Assembly (NCBI GenBank): GCA_963736595.1
Contig: CAVTPG010000001.1
Location: 62,001-126,000 of the forward strand
Reading direction: 5' to 3'
Origin: Parapontixanthobacter sp963736595
GTDB lineage: Bacteria; Pseudomonadota; Alphaproteobacteria; Sphingomonadales; Sphingomonadaceae
DNA: 64,000 nucleotides
Of the stretch, positions 34,988-43,601 are shown in pieces (position 1 is the first letter of the stretch; each line of letters begins with the position of its first letter). The translations under genes and the position numbers were made by a program. The notes below the pieces were generated by a model that saw nothing but the letters and a program-made list of their open reading frames with translations, ran no database searches and was not told the DNA's origin.

Positions 34988-36253
34988 ATGCATCTTAAAG
35001 ATTTGAAATTAAAAGCTCCGGCTGAACTCGTCGCTATGGCGGAAGAGCTCGATGTCGAGGGCGCGTCCACCATGCGCCGACAGGATTTGATGTTCTGCAT
35101 CCTGCGCGAATTGGCGGAAGACGACGAATACGAAACCGAAATCATGGGGATTGGCACGATCGAAGTGCTGCAGGATGGCTTTGGCTTCCTGCGTAGCCCT
35201 GAAGCCAACTATCTCGCCGGGCCGGATGATATTTACGTCTCACCCAATCAGGTCCGTAAAGCGGGCTTGCGTACAGGCGACACGGTCGAAGGTGAAATTC
35301 GCGCACCCAGAGAAGGCGAGCGGTATTTCGCGCTGACCAATCTGACCAGCGTCAATTTCGAAGATCCCGATGCCGTGCGGATGCGGACGAATTTCGATAA
35401 TCTCACACCGCTTTATCCCGACGAAAAACTGTCGCTCGACACGCTCGATCCGACGGTGAAGGACAAATCCGCGCGAGTGATCGACATCATCTCGCCGCAG
35501 GGTAAAGGCCAGCGTGCTTTGATCGTCGCTCCGCCGCGCACGGGTAAAACCGTGCTGCTGCAAAACATGGCGAAGGCGATTACGGACAATCATCCCGAAG
35601 TCTTCCTGATCGTGCTGCTGGTCGATGAGCGGCCCGAAGAAGTCACCGATATGCAGCGTAGCGTAAAGGGTGAAGTGGTTTCCTCCACCTTTGACGAACC
35701 TGCCACGCGCCACGTTCAAGTCGCTGAAATGGTTATCGAAAAAGCCAAACGCCTGGTCGAGCACAAGCGCGATGTCGTGATCCTGCTGGATTCGATCACG
35801 CGCCTTGGCCGCGCTTACAACACTGTCGTGCCAAGCTCCGGTAAAGTGCTGACAGGCGGCGTCGATGCGAACGCTTTGCAACGCCCGAAACGCTTTTTCG
35901 GCGCGGCCCGTAATATCGAGGAAGGCGGCTCGCTATCCATCATCGCCACCGCGCTGATCGATACAGGCAGCCGGATGGACGAAGTCATTTTCGAGGAATT
36001 CAAAGGCACCGGCAACAGCGAAATTGTGCTGGATCGCAAAGTCGCCGACAAGCGCATCTTCCCCGCGCTGGACGTGGGCAAATCGGGTACGCGCAAGGAA
36101 GAATTGCTGGTCGAGAAAGACAAGCTCAGCAAGATGTGGGTGCTGCGCCGTATCCTGATGCAGATGGGCACGATCGACGCGATGGAATTCCTGCTCGACA
36201 AGATGAAGGATTCCAAGACGAACGAAGATTTCTTCGAAACGATGAATCAGTAA
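34988..36253 (+). CDS. rho: Transcription termination factor Rho
   Basis: 421 residues, normal for the core enzyme without insert. The N-terminal SAP-like helices (LKDLKLKAPAELVAMAEELDVEGAS) and cold-shock-like RNA-binding domain (GFGFLRSPEANYL) are followed by the ATPase: Walker A APPRTGKT near residue 180, Walker B DVVILLDSIT, and the Q-/R-loop region ALIDTGSRMDEVIFEEFKGTGN. Rho is an RNA helicase that ends transcription of untranslated RNA. A perfect -10 lies upstream. Confidence 0.97.
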   Translation: MHLKDLKLKAPAELVAMAEELDVEGASTMRRQDLMFCILRELAEDDEYETEIMGIGTIEVLQDGFGFLRSPEANYLAGPDDIYVSPNQVRKAGLRTGDTVEGEIRAPREGERYFALTNLTSVNFEDPDAVRMRTNFDNLTPLYPDEKLSLDTLDPTVKDKSARVIDIISPQGKGQRALIVAPPRTGKTVLLQNMAKAITDNHPEVFLIVLLVDERPEEVTDMQRSVKGEVVSSTFDEPATRHVQVAEMVIEKAKRLVEHKRDVVILLDSITRLGRAYNTVVPSSGKVLTGGVDANALQRPKRFFGAARNIEEGGSLSIIATALIDTGSRMDEVIFEEFKGTGNSEIVLDRKVADKRIFPALDVGKSGTRKEELLVEKDKLSKMWVLRRILMQMGTIDAMEFLLDKMKDSKTNEDFFETMNQ

Positions 36254-36356
36254 GGTTCACCAATACGCAGATATACGGATGGCTGAGGCAACCGGCGCGC
36301 CATAACCCGAATTTAATGTCCTGGCGGTAACGCCAAGGCATGAAATGGAGGAATGG

Positions 36357-36761
36357 ATGTCGTCCGAGTTGCGTCAATATGTGTATGTCAGCAAGACGGC
36401 AGACCGTTTAGGCCAGCCTGAAATCATGCAAATTCTGGAAGCATCCGCGCGCAATAACCCGTCGCGCGATGTGACGGGCTTTCTGATGTATGACGGGCAG
36501 AATTTCCTACAGCTGGTCGAAGGACCGCAATCATCCTTGGCCGAGTTGATGCGGACGCTCGAAACCGATCACCGCCATTCCAGCATTACGCATCTTGAAG
36601 ACCACGCGATCGGTGAGCGAAGCTGCGGCAAATGGCGGATGAACCGCATTGCGCTGGCCGATGATATGGCAACGCGGCAAGCAAAACTGAGAACGATGCT
36701 GCCCAGCGGCTTAAATCCAAAAGTACGGCGGACAGTTCTGGACTTTGCTTCGATGAACTGA
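36357..36761 (+). CDS. Stand-alone BLUF-domain blue-light sensor
   Basis: 134 residues; ATG 36357 has GGAGG 5-6 bp upstream. BLUF domains bind FAD and switch a Tyr/Gln hydrogen-bond network under blue light. The needed residues are visible: Tyr10 in YVYVSK, Asn33/34 in EASARNNPSRDVTG, Gln52 in FLQLVEG, and Trp93/Met95 in KWRM. The C-terminal helices after residue 97 resemble short BLUF proteins of the PixD/BlsA class. No GGDEF or EAL is fused, so it should act through a partner. It sits 104 bp after rho. Confidence 0.93.
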   Translation: MSSELRQYVYVSKTADRLGQPEIMQILEASARNNPSRDVTGFLMYDGQNFLQLVEGPQSSLAELMRTLETDHRHSSITHLEDHAIGERSCGKWRMNRIALADDMATRQAKLRTMLPSGLNPKVRRTVLDFASMN

Positions 36762-36795
36762 CCAGTGCGGTGTGGTTTTTCGCACGGGCGCGCAG

Positions 36796-37494
36796 CTACC
36801 CCAAATGCTTGGCGAAAAATTCATCCGTCCGCTTGTCGGCCAGTTGCGCACCGTCCTCGTCCCGCCGATCGCCAAACTCGGTCGCAAATCCGTGATCCAG
36901 CCCTGCATAATCATACAGCGTCACTTTAGGGTGCTCATCCAGCCCCTTATGCATTGCCTGTTGCGCGGCTTTATCGACGAAATGGTCGTCGGTCGGGATG
37001 TGCAGCAATAATGGGTTGGCGATCGCCTTGGCCTCATTCAGCATCTGGTCGATCATCACGCCATAATATCCTACGGATGCATCGATGTCGGTGCGCGCGG
37101 CAGTCATATATGCGAGCTTTCCGCCAAGGCAGTATCCCACACACCCAACCTTTTTCACGCTCAACTCGCTGCGAATGAATTTAATAGTGGCTTCGATATC
37201 GCGAACACCTTCATCGGGATTGTATTTCCCGAATAATTCCATCGCTCGATCCATTTCCGGAGCAATATCGGGATCCAGTTCGATCCCCGGCTCCAAGCGG
37301 TAGAACAGGTCCGGAGCCACTGCCAGATAGCCATCCTCGGCGAATTTGTCGCATTTGCGCCGGATACCCGCGTTAACGCCGAAAATTTCCTGAATGACCA
37401 GGATCGCAGCCTTCGGCTCACCCGCCGGTTTGGCCACATAAGCGGAGAAGCTGGCGTCGCCTGACAGGGCGGAAATCGTAACGGTCTCGGTCAT
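36796..37494 (-). CDS. Dienelactone hydrolase family protein
   Basis: 232 residues from ATG 37494 (AAGG 9 bp upstream). Alpha/beta hydrolase with Cys nucleophile in VGCVGYCLGGK, Asp in IPTDDHFVDKAA and His in YAGLDHGFATEFG. An N-terminal IQEIFGVNAGIRRKCDKFAEDG is characteristic of DLH. True dienelactone hydrolases act in chloroaromatic degradation; stand-alone copies such as this usually have unknown ester substrates. Converges on the BLUF gene. Confidence 0.92.
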   Translation of the reverse strand: MTETVTISALSGDASFSAYVAKPAGEPKAAILVIQEIFGVNAGIRRKCDKFAEDGYLAVAPDLFYRLEPGIELDPDIAPEMDRAMELFGKYNPDEGVRDIEATIKFIRSELSVKKVGCVGYCLGGKLAYMTAARTDIDASVGYYGVMIDQMLNEAKAIANPLLLHIPTDDHFVDKAAQQAMHKGLDEHPKVTLYDYAGLDHGFATEFGDRRDEDGAQLADKRTDEFFAKHLG

Positions 37495-37589
37495 CGTGAA
37501 GGCCTTTCGAATATGTGTTACCCGCCATAACGCTTGCAAGCGGCGCTTGCCAAACCCAAATAGCGTATCAGTCAAACGGAGAAATTGTC

Positions 37590-37856
37590 ATGAAGGTCCA
37601 CGTCGAAATCGATTGCACGCCGGAAGAAGCGCGGACATTCATGGGCCTGCCCGATGTCGGTAAGGCGAATGACATTTATGTCGATATGATGGGCAAGGCC
37701 ATGAAGGGCGTGTCCAATCCCGACCAGTTGCAGGAATATGCCAAAAACCTGGCACCGATGGGGCAAATGGGCTTGAAAATGTTCCAGAATTTCGTCGAAG
37801 GATCGATGAAAAACAGCGCCGCAAAGCCAGCCGATAAAGGCACCAAGAACGATTAG
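37590..37856 (+). CDS. DUF6489 family protein
   Basis: 88 residues from ATG 37590 with GGAG 8 bp upstream. It opens MKVHVEIDCTPEEARTFMGLPDV and continues with an amphipathic helical segment ending in FQNFVEGSMKNSA. The family is found in sphingomonads and relatives, often upstream of mnmE, as here. No function is known. The TAG stop lies 30 bp before mnmE. Confidence 0.8.
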   Translation: MKVHVEIDCTPEEARTFMGLPDVGKANDIYVDMMGKAMKGVSNPDQLQEYAKNLAPMGQMGLKMFQNFVEGSMKNSAAKPADKGTKND

Positions 37857-37885
37857 AGCGACCATTTGCTGGCCAGTTGACCGCT

Positions 37886-39160
37886 ATGGACACGATTTTT
37901 GCACTGTCGAGCGGATTGCCTCCTGCGGCCATTGGCATCATCCGGATTAGCGGGCCTGATGCTGGCGCTGCTTTGAAGGCAATGGCCGGTGGCCTGCCTG
38001 ACCCGCGCAAGGCAAGTCTTCGCGCGTTGCGCAGCGCGTCGGGCGAACTTCTGGATCAGGCGCTGGTGCTGTGGTTCAGCGGCCCCGACACATCAACTGG
38101 CGAAGATCTGGCGGAGTTGCATTGCCACGGGGGCCGTGCCGTCATTGCTGCTGTTCTTCAGGCGCTTTCGGCAATTCCCGGATTGCGAGCGGCACAGCCC
38201 GGCGAATTTACCCGCCGCGCTTTTGCCAATGGCCGGATCGATCTGGCCGAAGCCGAAGGACTTGCCGAACTTCTCTCCGCCGAAACCGAAATGCAGCGTC
38301 GTTCCGCGCAAGCCTTGTCGTCCGGCGCCTTATCGAGCCAAACTGAGAAATGGCGTGACCAAGTGCTGAGATTATCCGCTGCGGTCGAAAGTGTGCTGGA
38401 TTTTGGCGATGAGGACGATGTTAGCGATTTGCCGCCTGATTTTGCCGAGAAGACAAGCGCGCTGGCGCGCGAACTTGAAACATGGCTTAACCGTCCGCGT
38501 GCCGAAAAACTGCGCGAAGGCGTGCGTGTCGTGCTGGCCGGGCCGCCCAATAGCGGAAAATCGACACTTTTCAATGCTTTGTTTCAGGAAGCTGCGGCGA
38601 TTACATCTGCAACGGCTGGGACGACGCGCGATGCAATCGAGCGACCAATTTCGCTCGCCGGTGTGCCGTTGGTGCTCATCGATACGGCTGGCTTGCGGGA
38701 CGATGGCGCAGATGAGATCGAGGCAATCGGTATTGCGCGGGCGCAGGAGCAGTTGGAGCGCGCCGATATAATTCTTTGGCTGGGGCCCGAAGGCGAGGGG
38801 CCGGATCATGCCATCGAGGTCGCGGCGCGGATCGATGAGGCCGTTTTGCCGGTCAAGCAATCGCCTGACTATCGCGTCTCGGCAAGAACAGGCGAGGGGC
38901 TGGAGGACTTGCAAGCGGGTCTTGCTGATCGGGCGCGCGCAATTCTGCCAAAGATGGGTGATGTTGCGCTAAACAAGCGACAAGCTGACTTGATTAGTGA
39001 CGCACAATTCGCGCTAAGTACAGTTGCGCAGCTTCACGATCCGCTGTTGATTGCTGAAAATCTGCGTAGCGCGCGCGCCGCATTCGACAGGCTGATCGGG
39101 CGATCCTCGACCGAAGATATGCTCGACACTTTGTTTGGGCAATTTTGTATTGGTAAGTGA
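37886..39160 (+). CDS. mnmE: tRNA modification GTPase MnmE
   Basis: 424 residues from ATG 37886. MnmE with MnmG installs carboxymethylaminomethyl on wobble uridine of several tRNAs. The N-terminal folate-binding domain begins DTIFALSSGLPPAAIGIIRISG; the G domain has P-loop GPPNSGKST and DTAGLRDDG. The usual G4 NKxD reads VKQSPD, a departure worth noting. The C-terminal FCIGK carries the catalytic Cys. TTG 37877 would extend the protein by three residues. A parS site lies just past its stop. Confidence 0.95.
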   Translation: MDTIFALSSGLPPAAIGIIRISGPDAGAALKAMAGGLPDPRKASLRALRSASGELLDQALVLWFSGPDTSTGEDLAELHCHGGRAVIAAVLQALSAIPGLRAAQPGEFTRRAFANGRIDLAEAEGLAELLSAETEMQRRSAQALSSGALSSQTEKWRDQVLRLSAAVESVLDFGDEDDVSDLPPDFAEKTSALARELETWLNRPRAEKLREGVRVVLAGPPNSGKSTLFNALFQEAAAITSATAGTTRDAIERPISLAGVPLVLIDTAGLRDDGADEIEAIGIARAQEQLERADIILWLGPEGEGPDHAIEVAARIDEAVLPVKQSPDYRVSARTGEGLEDLQAGLADRARAILPKMGDVALNKRQADLISDAQFALSTVAQLHDPLLIAENLRSARAAFDRLIGRSSTEDMLDTLFGQFCIGK

Positions 39161-39161
39161 C

Positions 39162-39177
39162 TGTTCCACGTGGAACG
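39162..39177. other. parS site 1
   Basis: TGTTCCACGTGGAACG, a palindromic 16-mer that matches the conserved parS sequence in all but the last base. It lies directly after mnmE and before mnmG; ParB should bind and spread from it. Confidence 0.93.
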
Positions 39178-39228
39178 TTTCCGAAATCGCTAGACGCCTT
39201 CAGACTAGCGCCGTATTTGGGTACCCAA

Positions 39229-41101
39229 ATGGCAAATTACGATATCCTTGTTGTCGGCGGCGGTCACGCCGGCGTGGAAGCGGCTGCGGCTGCTGCGCGC
39301 ATGGGTGCGCGGGTAGGGTTGGTCAGCTTCGATCTCGACGCTATCGGCGCGATGAGCTGCAATCCCGCAATCGGCGGTTTGGGCAAAGGGCATCTGGTTC
39401 GCGAAGTCGATGCCTTCGATGGATTGCTAGGCCGTGCGGCCGATGCTTCTGCGATCCATTACCGAATGCTAAACCGCTCCAAAGGATCCGCTGTTTGGGG
39501 GCCACGCATTCAAGCCGACCGCGTATTGTTCAAAGCCGCCGTGCAGGCAATGCTGAAAACGCAGGGCGATCTTTCGCTGATACAGGGCGAAGCCACGGAG
39601 CTGATCCTGAACGGCGATCGTATCGGCGGATTGTGCCTTGCCGATGGCACGCAATTGCAAGCGAAAGCCGTAATCCTTTGCACCGGGACATTTCTGGGTG
39701 GCATTCTATATCGCGGTGAAGAGCGTTTGACCGGTGGCCGGATCGGCGAGGATTCCGCACAGCGCCTGGCCGCACAAATGCGCGAAGTCAGCTTGCCGCT
39801 CGCGCGACTGAAGACCGGGACACCACCGCGTCTTGACGGGCGCACGATCGATTGGGCGAAGCTGCCCGAACAACCGAGCGACAGCGACCAATGGACCATG
39901 TCGCCCATGACGCCGCATCGCGTGAACCCGCAGGTGTTTTGCGCGGTGACGCGGACCAATGCCCGTGCGCATGATTTGATTCGCAAGAACCTTGACCGCT
40001 CGCCCTTGTTCAGCGGTGCTATCGATGCGCAGGGGCCGCGATACTGCCCTTCGATCGAGGATAAAATTCACCGCTTCGGTGACCGCGATGGCCATCAGGT
40101 GTTTCTGGAACCGGAGGGCCTATCCACACATATGATCTATCCCAACGGGATCAGCACGTCGCTGCCGGTCGATGTGCAGCTTGGGATGCTGCGCTGTATG
40201 GATGGCTTGGAAGCGGTCGAGATGGTGGTTCCGGGCTATGCGGTCGAGTATGATCACATCGATCCGCGCTCGCTGAATGCTGGGCTGGAGATGGAGGGTG
40301 TCGCAGGACTCTATTGCGCAGGGCAGATCAACGGCACGACGGGCTACGAAGAGGCTGCGGCGCAGGGCCTGATTGCGGGCAGCAACGCGGCAGCAAAGGT
40401 GATGGGACGTGAGGCACCACCAATCGATCGCAGCAATTCTTATATGGCGGTGATGGTCGACGATTTGACGCTGCACGGTGTGTCGGAACCGTACCGGATG
40501 TTGACTGCGCGGGCCGAGTATCGGCTGCGATTGAGGGCGGGCAATGCCAGCACGCGATTGACTGCAATGGGCATTGAGGCCGGATGTGTCGGTGATGAAC
40601 GTGCGGAGTGGTTCAAGCGCCGCGAAGACGAGCGAACAGGATTGGAAGTCGCTTATGGACACACAAGTCGGCGCGAAGGAGCTTGCCGAAAAGGGCTTCG
40701 ATGTAAAGCGCGACGCTGGAAATAAGCCGCTCTCCGAATGGGTCGCAATGGGCAAACTCGACGCCACCGACGTTACGCAATGGTCGGATCGAACCTTCGA
40801 TGCCGAGAGCGAGCTTGCCACCGAGATTATGGAAGATGCCAGCTACGCGCCCTATTTGGCACGACAGGATTCCGAGCTGAAAGATCTGCGCGCGAGTGCA
40901 TCGGTCGCGATCGGCAGCCAGTTTCCCTATGCGCAAGTTCCGGGGCTCTCGAATGAAATGGTTGAGCGCTTAAGCGCAGCACGACCCGCAACATTGGCCG
41001 ATGCGGGGCGCGTTTCGGGCATCACGCCAGCAGCAATGGCTGCGCTTCTAGTGTTCGCTCGGCGATTGCAGGACGAAGTAAAAAGCGGTGAAGCAGCTTG
41101 A
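39229..41101 (+). pseudogene. mnmG: tRNA uridine modification enzyme MnmG, frameshifted near 40640
   Basis: FAD-dependent partner of MnmE (also GidA). From ATG 39229 the FAD-binding motif reads VVGGGHAGVEAAAAAARMGA; MSCNPAIGGLGKGH, LDGRTIDWAKLPEQPSD and the C-terminal SEPYRMLTARAEYRLRLR are all intact. After ERT near 40637 the frame changes by one base: DWKSLMDTQVGAKELAEKG and the rest of the C-terminal domain (GVSEL-like region ending DEVKSGEAA) are in the next frame. Removing one G in ACAGGATTGG would restore ACA GAT TGG. MnmG is widely conserved, so an assembly error is likelier than loss. Confidence 0.93.
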
Positions 41102-41712
41102 TATTGACGACTGAAGCAGAGGCACGCGCTTACGTAGCGGAGCAAACCGACGCCGCGACAATGGAAAAGCTGGAACTATTTGTAGGCTTGTTAAAAAAAG
41201 AGAACCAGCAGCAAAATCTGGTTTCGCGCGGATCGCTCGAACATATTTGGCTCCGACATATAGCCGATTCGGCGCAACTGCTGCGCTTTGTTCCACGTGG
41301 AACGTCTTGGCTTGATCTCGGAAGTGGCGCAGGCTTGCCGGGTGTAATTCTATCGCTGCTGAGGCCACAAGATACTGTTACTCTTGTAGAATCCAGAACA
41401 AAGCGTATCGAATGGCTTGAGCGAATTGTAACAGAATTGACTCTGCCAAATTGTGACATTCGCGGGGATCGATTGGAAAATCTTGATACGACCAAAGTCG
41501 GGGCGATCAGCGCAAGAGCATTCGCGCCTCTGCCTCGACTCATCCAATTGGCGGAACGGTTCTCCACAAAAGACACCATCTGGGTCTTGCCGAAAGGCCG
41601 ATCTGCGATAGAAGAGTTAGATAGCTTGCCAAAGCGGTTAAAAAATCTGTTTCACGTGGAACAATCGCTGACAAGCGAAAATGCGGGAATTTTGGTCGGA
41701 ACAGGCCTCTAA
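41098..41712 (+). CDS. rsmG: 16S rRNA (guanine527-N7)-methyltransferase
   Basis: 204 residues, starting at TTG 41098 that overlaps the mnmG stop (TTGA); TTG 41104 is possible. RsmG (GidB) methylates G527 of 16S rRNA using SAM; the SAM loop is WLDLGSGAGLPGVILS and NLVSRGSLEHIWLRHIADSAQLL is the family hallmark. Unusually, two parS sites fall inside the coding region, one in the SAM-region codons (HisVal/ProArgGly) and one at the end (FHVEQ). Confidence 0.94.
   Translation: MILTTEAEARAYVAEQTDAATMEKLELFVGLLKKENQQQNLVSRGSLEHIWLRHIADSAQLLRFVPRGTSWLDLGSGAGLPGVILSLLRPQDTVTLVESRTKRIEWLERIVTELTLPNCDIRGDRLENLDTTKVGAISARAFAPLPRLIQLAERFSTKDTIWVLPKGRSAIEELDSLPKRLKNLFHVEQSLTSENAGILVGTGL
41289..41304. other. 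parS site 2, inside rsmG
   Basis: TGTTCCACGTGGAACG within rsmG, identical to site 1, read as codons for FVPRGT. Confidence 0.93.
41648..41663. other. parS site 3, inside rsmG
   Basis: TGTTTCACGTGGAACA, matching the parS core CACGTG with both flanks, one arm asymmetric (TTTC/GGAA). It codes for LFHVEQ near the C-terminus of RsmG, 74 bp before parA. Confidence 0.92.
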
Positions 41713-41736
41713 GGGCCAGAAATGCGATGATTTAAG

Positions 41737-42519
41737 ATGATCACTATCGCAATCGCGAACCAAAAAGGCGGTGTTGGAAAAACGACGACTGCGATCAATA
41801 TCGCAACCGCCATGGCCGCAACAGGCTGGAAAACCTTACTTATTGACCTTGATCCGCAAGGGAATGCGTCGACCGGGTTGGGCATACGCTCGGACGATCG
41901 CGCGATTTCCAGTTATGATCTTCTGGTCAATGGAGCAAAAGCTGCTGATTGTGCACGACCCTCGGAAGTTCCGAACCTCGACGTCATTCCGGCAACCGTC
42001 GATCTGAGCGGTGCAGAGGTTGAGCTTGTGACCGTTGAGAACCGCACGTCGCGGCTGACGGAAGCGCTCAACAAGTCCGGCGGAATGCCGCATGACGTAT
42101 GCTTCATCGACTGTCCGCCATCGCTTGGGCTTTTGACGCTGAACGCTTTGAGTGCCGCCGATACTCTGCTCGTCCCGCTTCAGTGCGAATTTTTTGCACT
42201 TGAAGGGCTAAGTCAGCTTTTGCAGACGGTCGAGCGCGTTCAGCAGCGCTTTAACGCCGATTTGGGCATAATTGGCATCGTTTTGACCATGTTCGACCGC
42301 CGAAATCGCCTGACTGACCAAGTTGCGGACGATGTGCGCGATTGTCTGGGCAAGCTGGTATTCGATGCCGTTATTCCGCGCAATGTGCGTCTGTCGGAAG
42401 CGCCCAGCCATGGGCTTCCCGCGCTAATTTACGACCATAGCTGTACGGGAAGCCGCGCATATATGGCGCTGGCCAGCGAACTCATCACCCGTCTGCCAAA
42501 AACGAGGATAGCCGCATGA
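41737..42519 (+). CDS. parA: Chromosome partitioning ATPase ParA
   Basis: 260 residues. A deviant Walker A KGGVGKTT near residue 10 and the LIDLDPQGNASTGLG signature are typical. ParA dimerises on ATP, coats the nucleoid and pulls ParB-parS complexes toward the cell pole. DCPPSLGLLTLNALSAADTLL and a C-terminal NVRLSEAPSHGLP complete the family. It overlaps parB by four bases (ATGA). Confidence 0.97.
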   Translation: MITIAIANQKGGVGKTTTAINIATAMAATGWKTLLIDLDPQGNASTGLGIRSDDRAISSYDLLVNGAKAADCARPSEVPNLDVIPATVDLSGAEVELVTVENRTSRLTEALNKSGGMPHDVCFIDCPPSLGLLTLNALSAADTLLVPLQCEFFALEGLSQLLQTVERVQQRFNADLGIIGIVLTMFDRRNRLTDQVADDVRDCLGKLVFDAVIPRNVRLSEAPSHGLPALIYDHSCTGSRAYMALASELITRLPKTRIAA

Positions 42520-43496
42520 GCAATGCCTACGAACCGATCCGCTTGTCTGGTGCAAAGCCGGGTGCGATCGACCGCAAACGAAAATTGGGCAAGGGTTTGG
42601 GCGCGCTATTGGGTGAAACCCGACGTGAAGAGCCGCTTGCGCACGGTCGCGCTGATGATAGCGTTACGAACCAGTCGGATATGCCGACTGACGGCGCATT
42701 AATCCATGTCCCGATCGCCGATATAACGCCGCTGCCGGGTCAGCCACGCACGCATTTCGACGAAGATTCGCTGAACGAGCTGGCCGCCTCGATTGCAGCG
42801 CGAGGCGTTATTCAGCCAATCCTCGTTACGCCGCTGACCAAGGGCAAATATCAACTTGTTGCGGGTGAGCGACGTTGGCGCGCGGCGCAGCGTGCCAAGT
42901 TGCACGAAATTCCCGCCGTCGTGCGCTCACTCGATATGCGCGAGATCATGGCTCTGGCGCTGATCGAAAATTTGCAGCGCGAAGATTTGAACCCGCTGGA
43001 AGAAGCGCGCGCTTATAATCGCCTGGCCGATCAAGATGGATTGACCCAGTCTGAAATTGCCAAGCTGGTCGATAAATCACGCAGCCATGTCGCGAATATT
43101 CAGCGCCTGTTGGCTTTACCTGATGATGTGCAGGAGATGGTCGGCAATGGCGCGCTGTCGATGGGCCATGCGCGAGCGTTAATCGGCCATGATCGGGCGA
43201 GCGAGTTGGCGCGCGATGCTATTGCCGATAATCTTTCGGTTCGCGATGTTGAAAAGCGTGTGCGGCAATCGAAGAAACCCTCGCGCAATAACGATACAAA
43301 TCGGCAGAAAACTGGCGAAAATGCGCCGGATAATGCGGATATTGCCGCCGTGCAATCGCATTTGGAAGAGTTTTTGGGACTTTCGGTCAAGATCAAAACC
43401 GATGCCGATCCCAGCAAAGGCTCCGTCGCGATTTCCTACCGCACACTTGATCAGCTTGATCTGATTTGCCAGCGTTTAACCGGCGGAAATCTCTAA
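42516..43496 (+). CDS. parB: Chromosome partitioning protein ParB, CTP-dependent clamp
   Basis: 326 residues. The N-terminal domain contains QPRTHFDEDSLNELAASI and the CTP-binding GERRWRAAQ; ENLQREDLNPLEEARAYN follows. A helix-turn-helix (TQSEIAKLVDKSRSHVANIQRLL) reads parS. The C-terminal dimerisation helix ends near KRLTGGNL. Three parS sites lie immediately upstream, between 39162 and 41663. Confidence 0.97.
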   Translation: MSNAYEPIRLSGAKPGAIDRKRKLGKGLGALLGETRREEPLAHGRADDSVTNQSDMPTDGALIHVPIADITPLPGQPRTHFDEDSLNELAASIAARGVIQPILVTPLTKGKYQLVAGERRWRAAQRAKLHEIPAVVRSLDMREIMALALIENLQREDLNPLEEARAYNRLADQDGLTQSEIAKLVDKSRSHVANIQRLLALPDDVQEMVGNGALSMGHARALIGHDRASELARDAIADNLSVRDVEKRVRQSKKPSRNNDTNRQKTGENAPDNADIAAVQSHLEEFLGLSVKIKTDADPSKGSVAISYRTLDQLDLICQRLTGGNL

Positions 43497-43601
43497 ACCA
43501 CACGCAGTTAACGTGAAATTAGGCATATTTTGGCACTCCGCGTCCTAGCCCACTGAAATTCGCCCGTATAAGCGAAGTCAAGGCCGAGGACTGGTCGCTA
43601 C

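Noticed and set aside
42199..43500. Prophage or mobile element ends near the par genes
   Set aside because: No integrase, transposase, tRNA target or flanking direct repeats; base composition and gene order are typical of the core chromosome.
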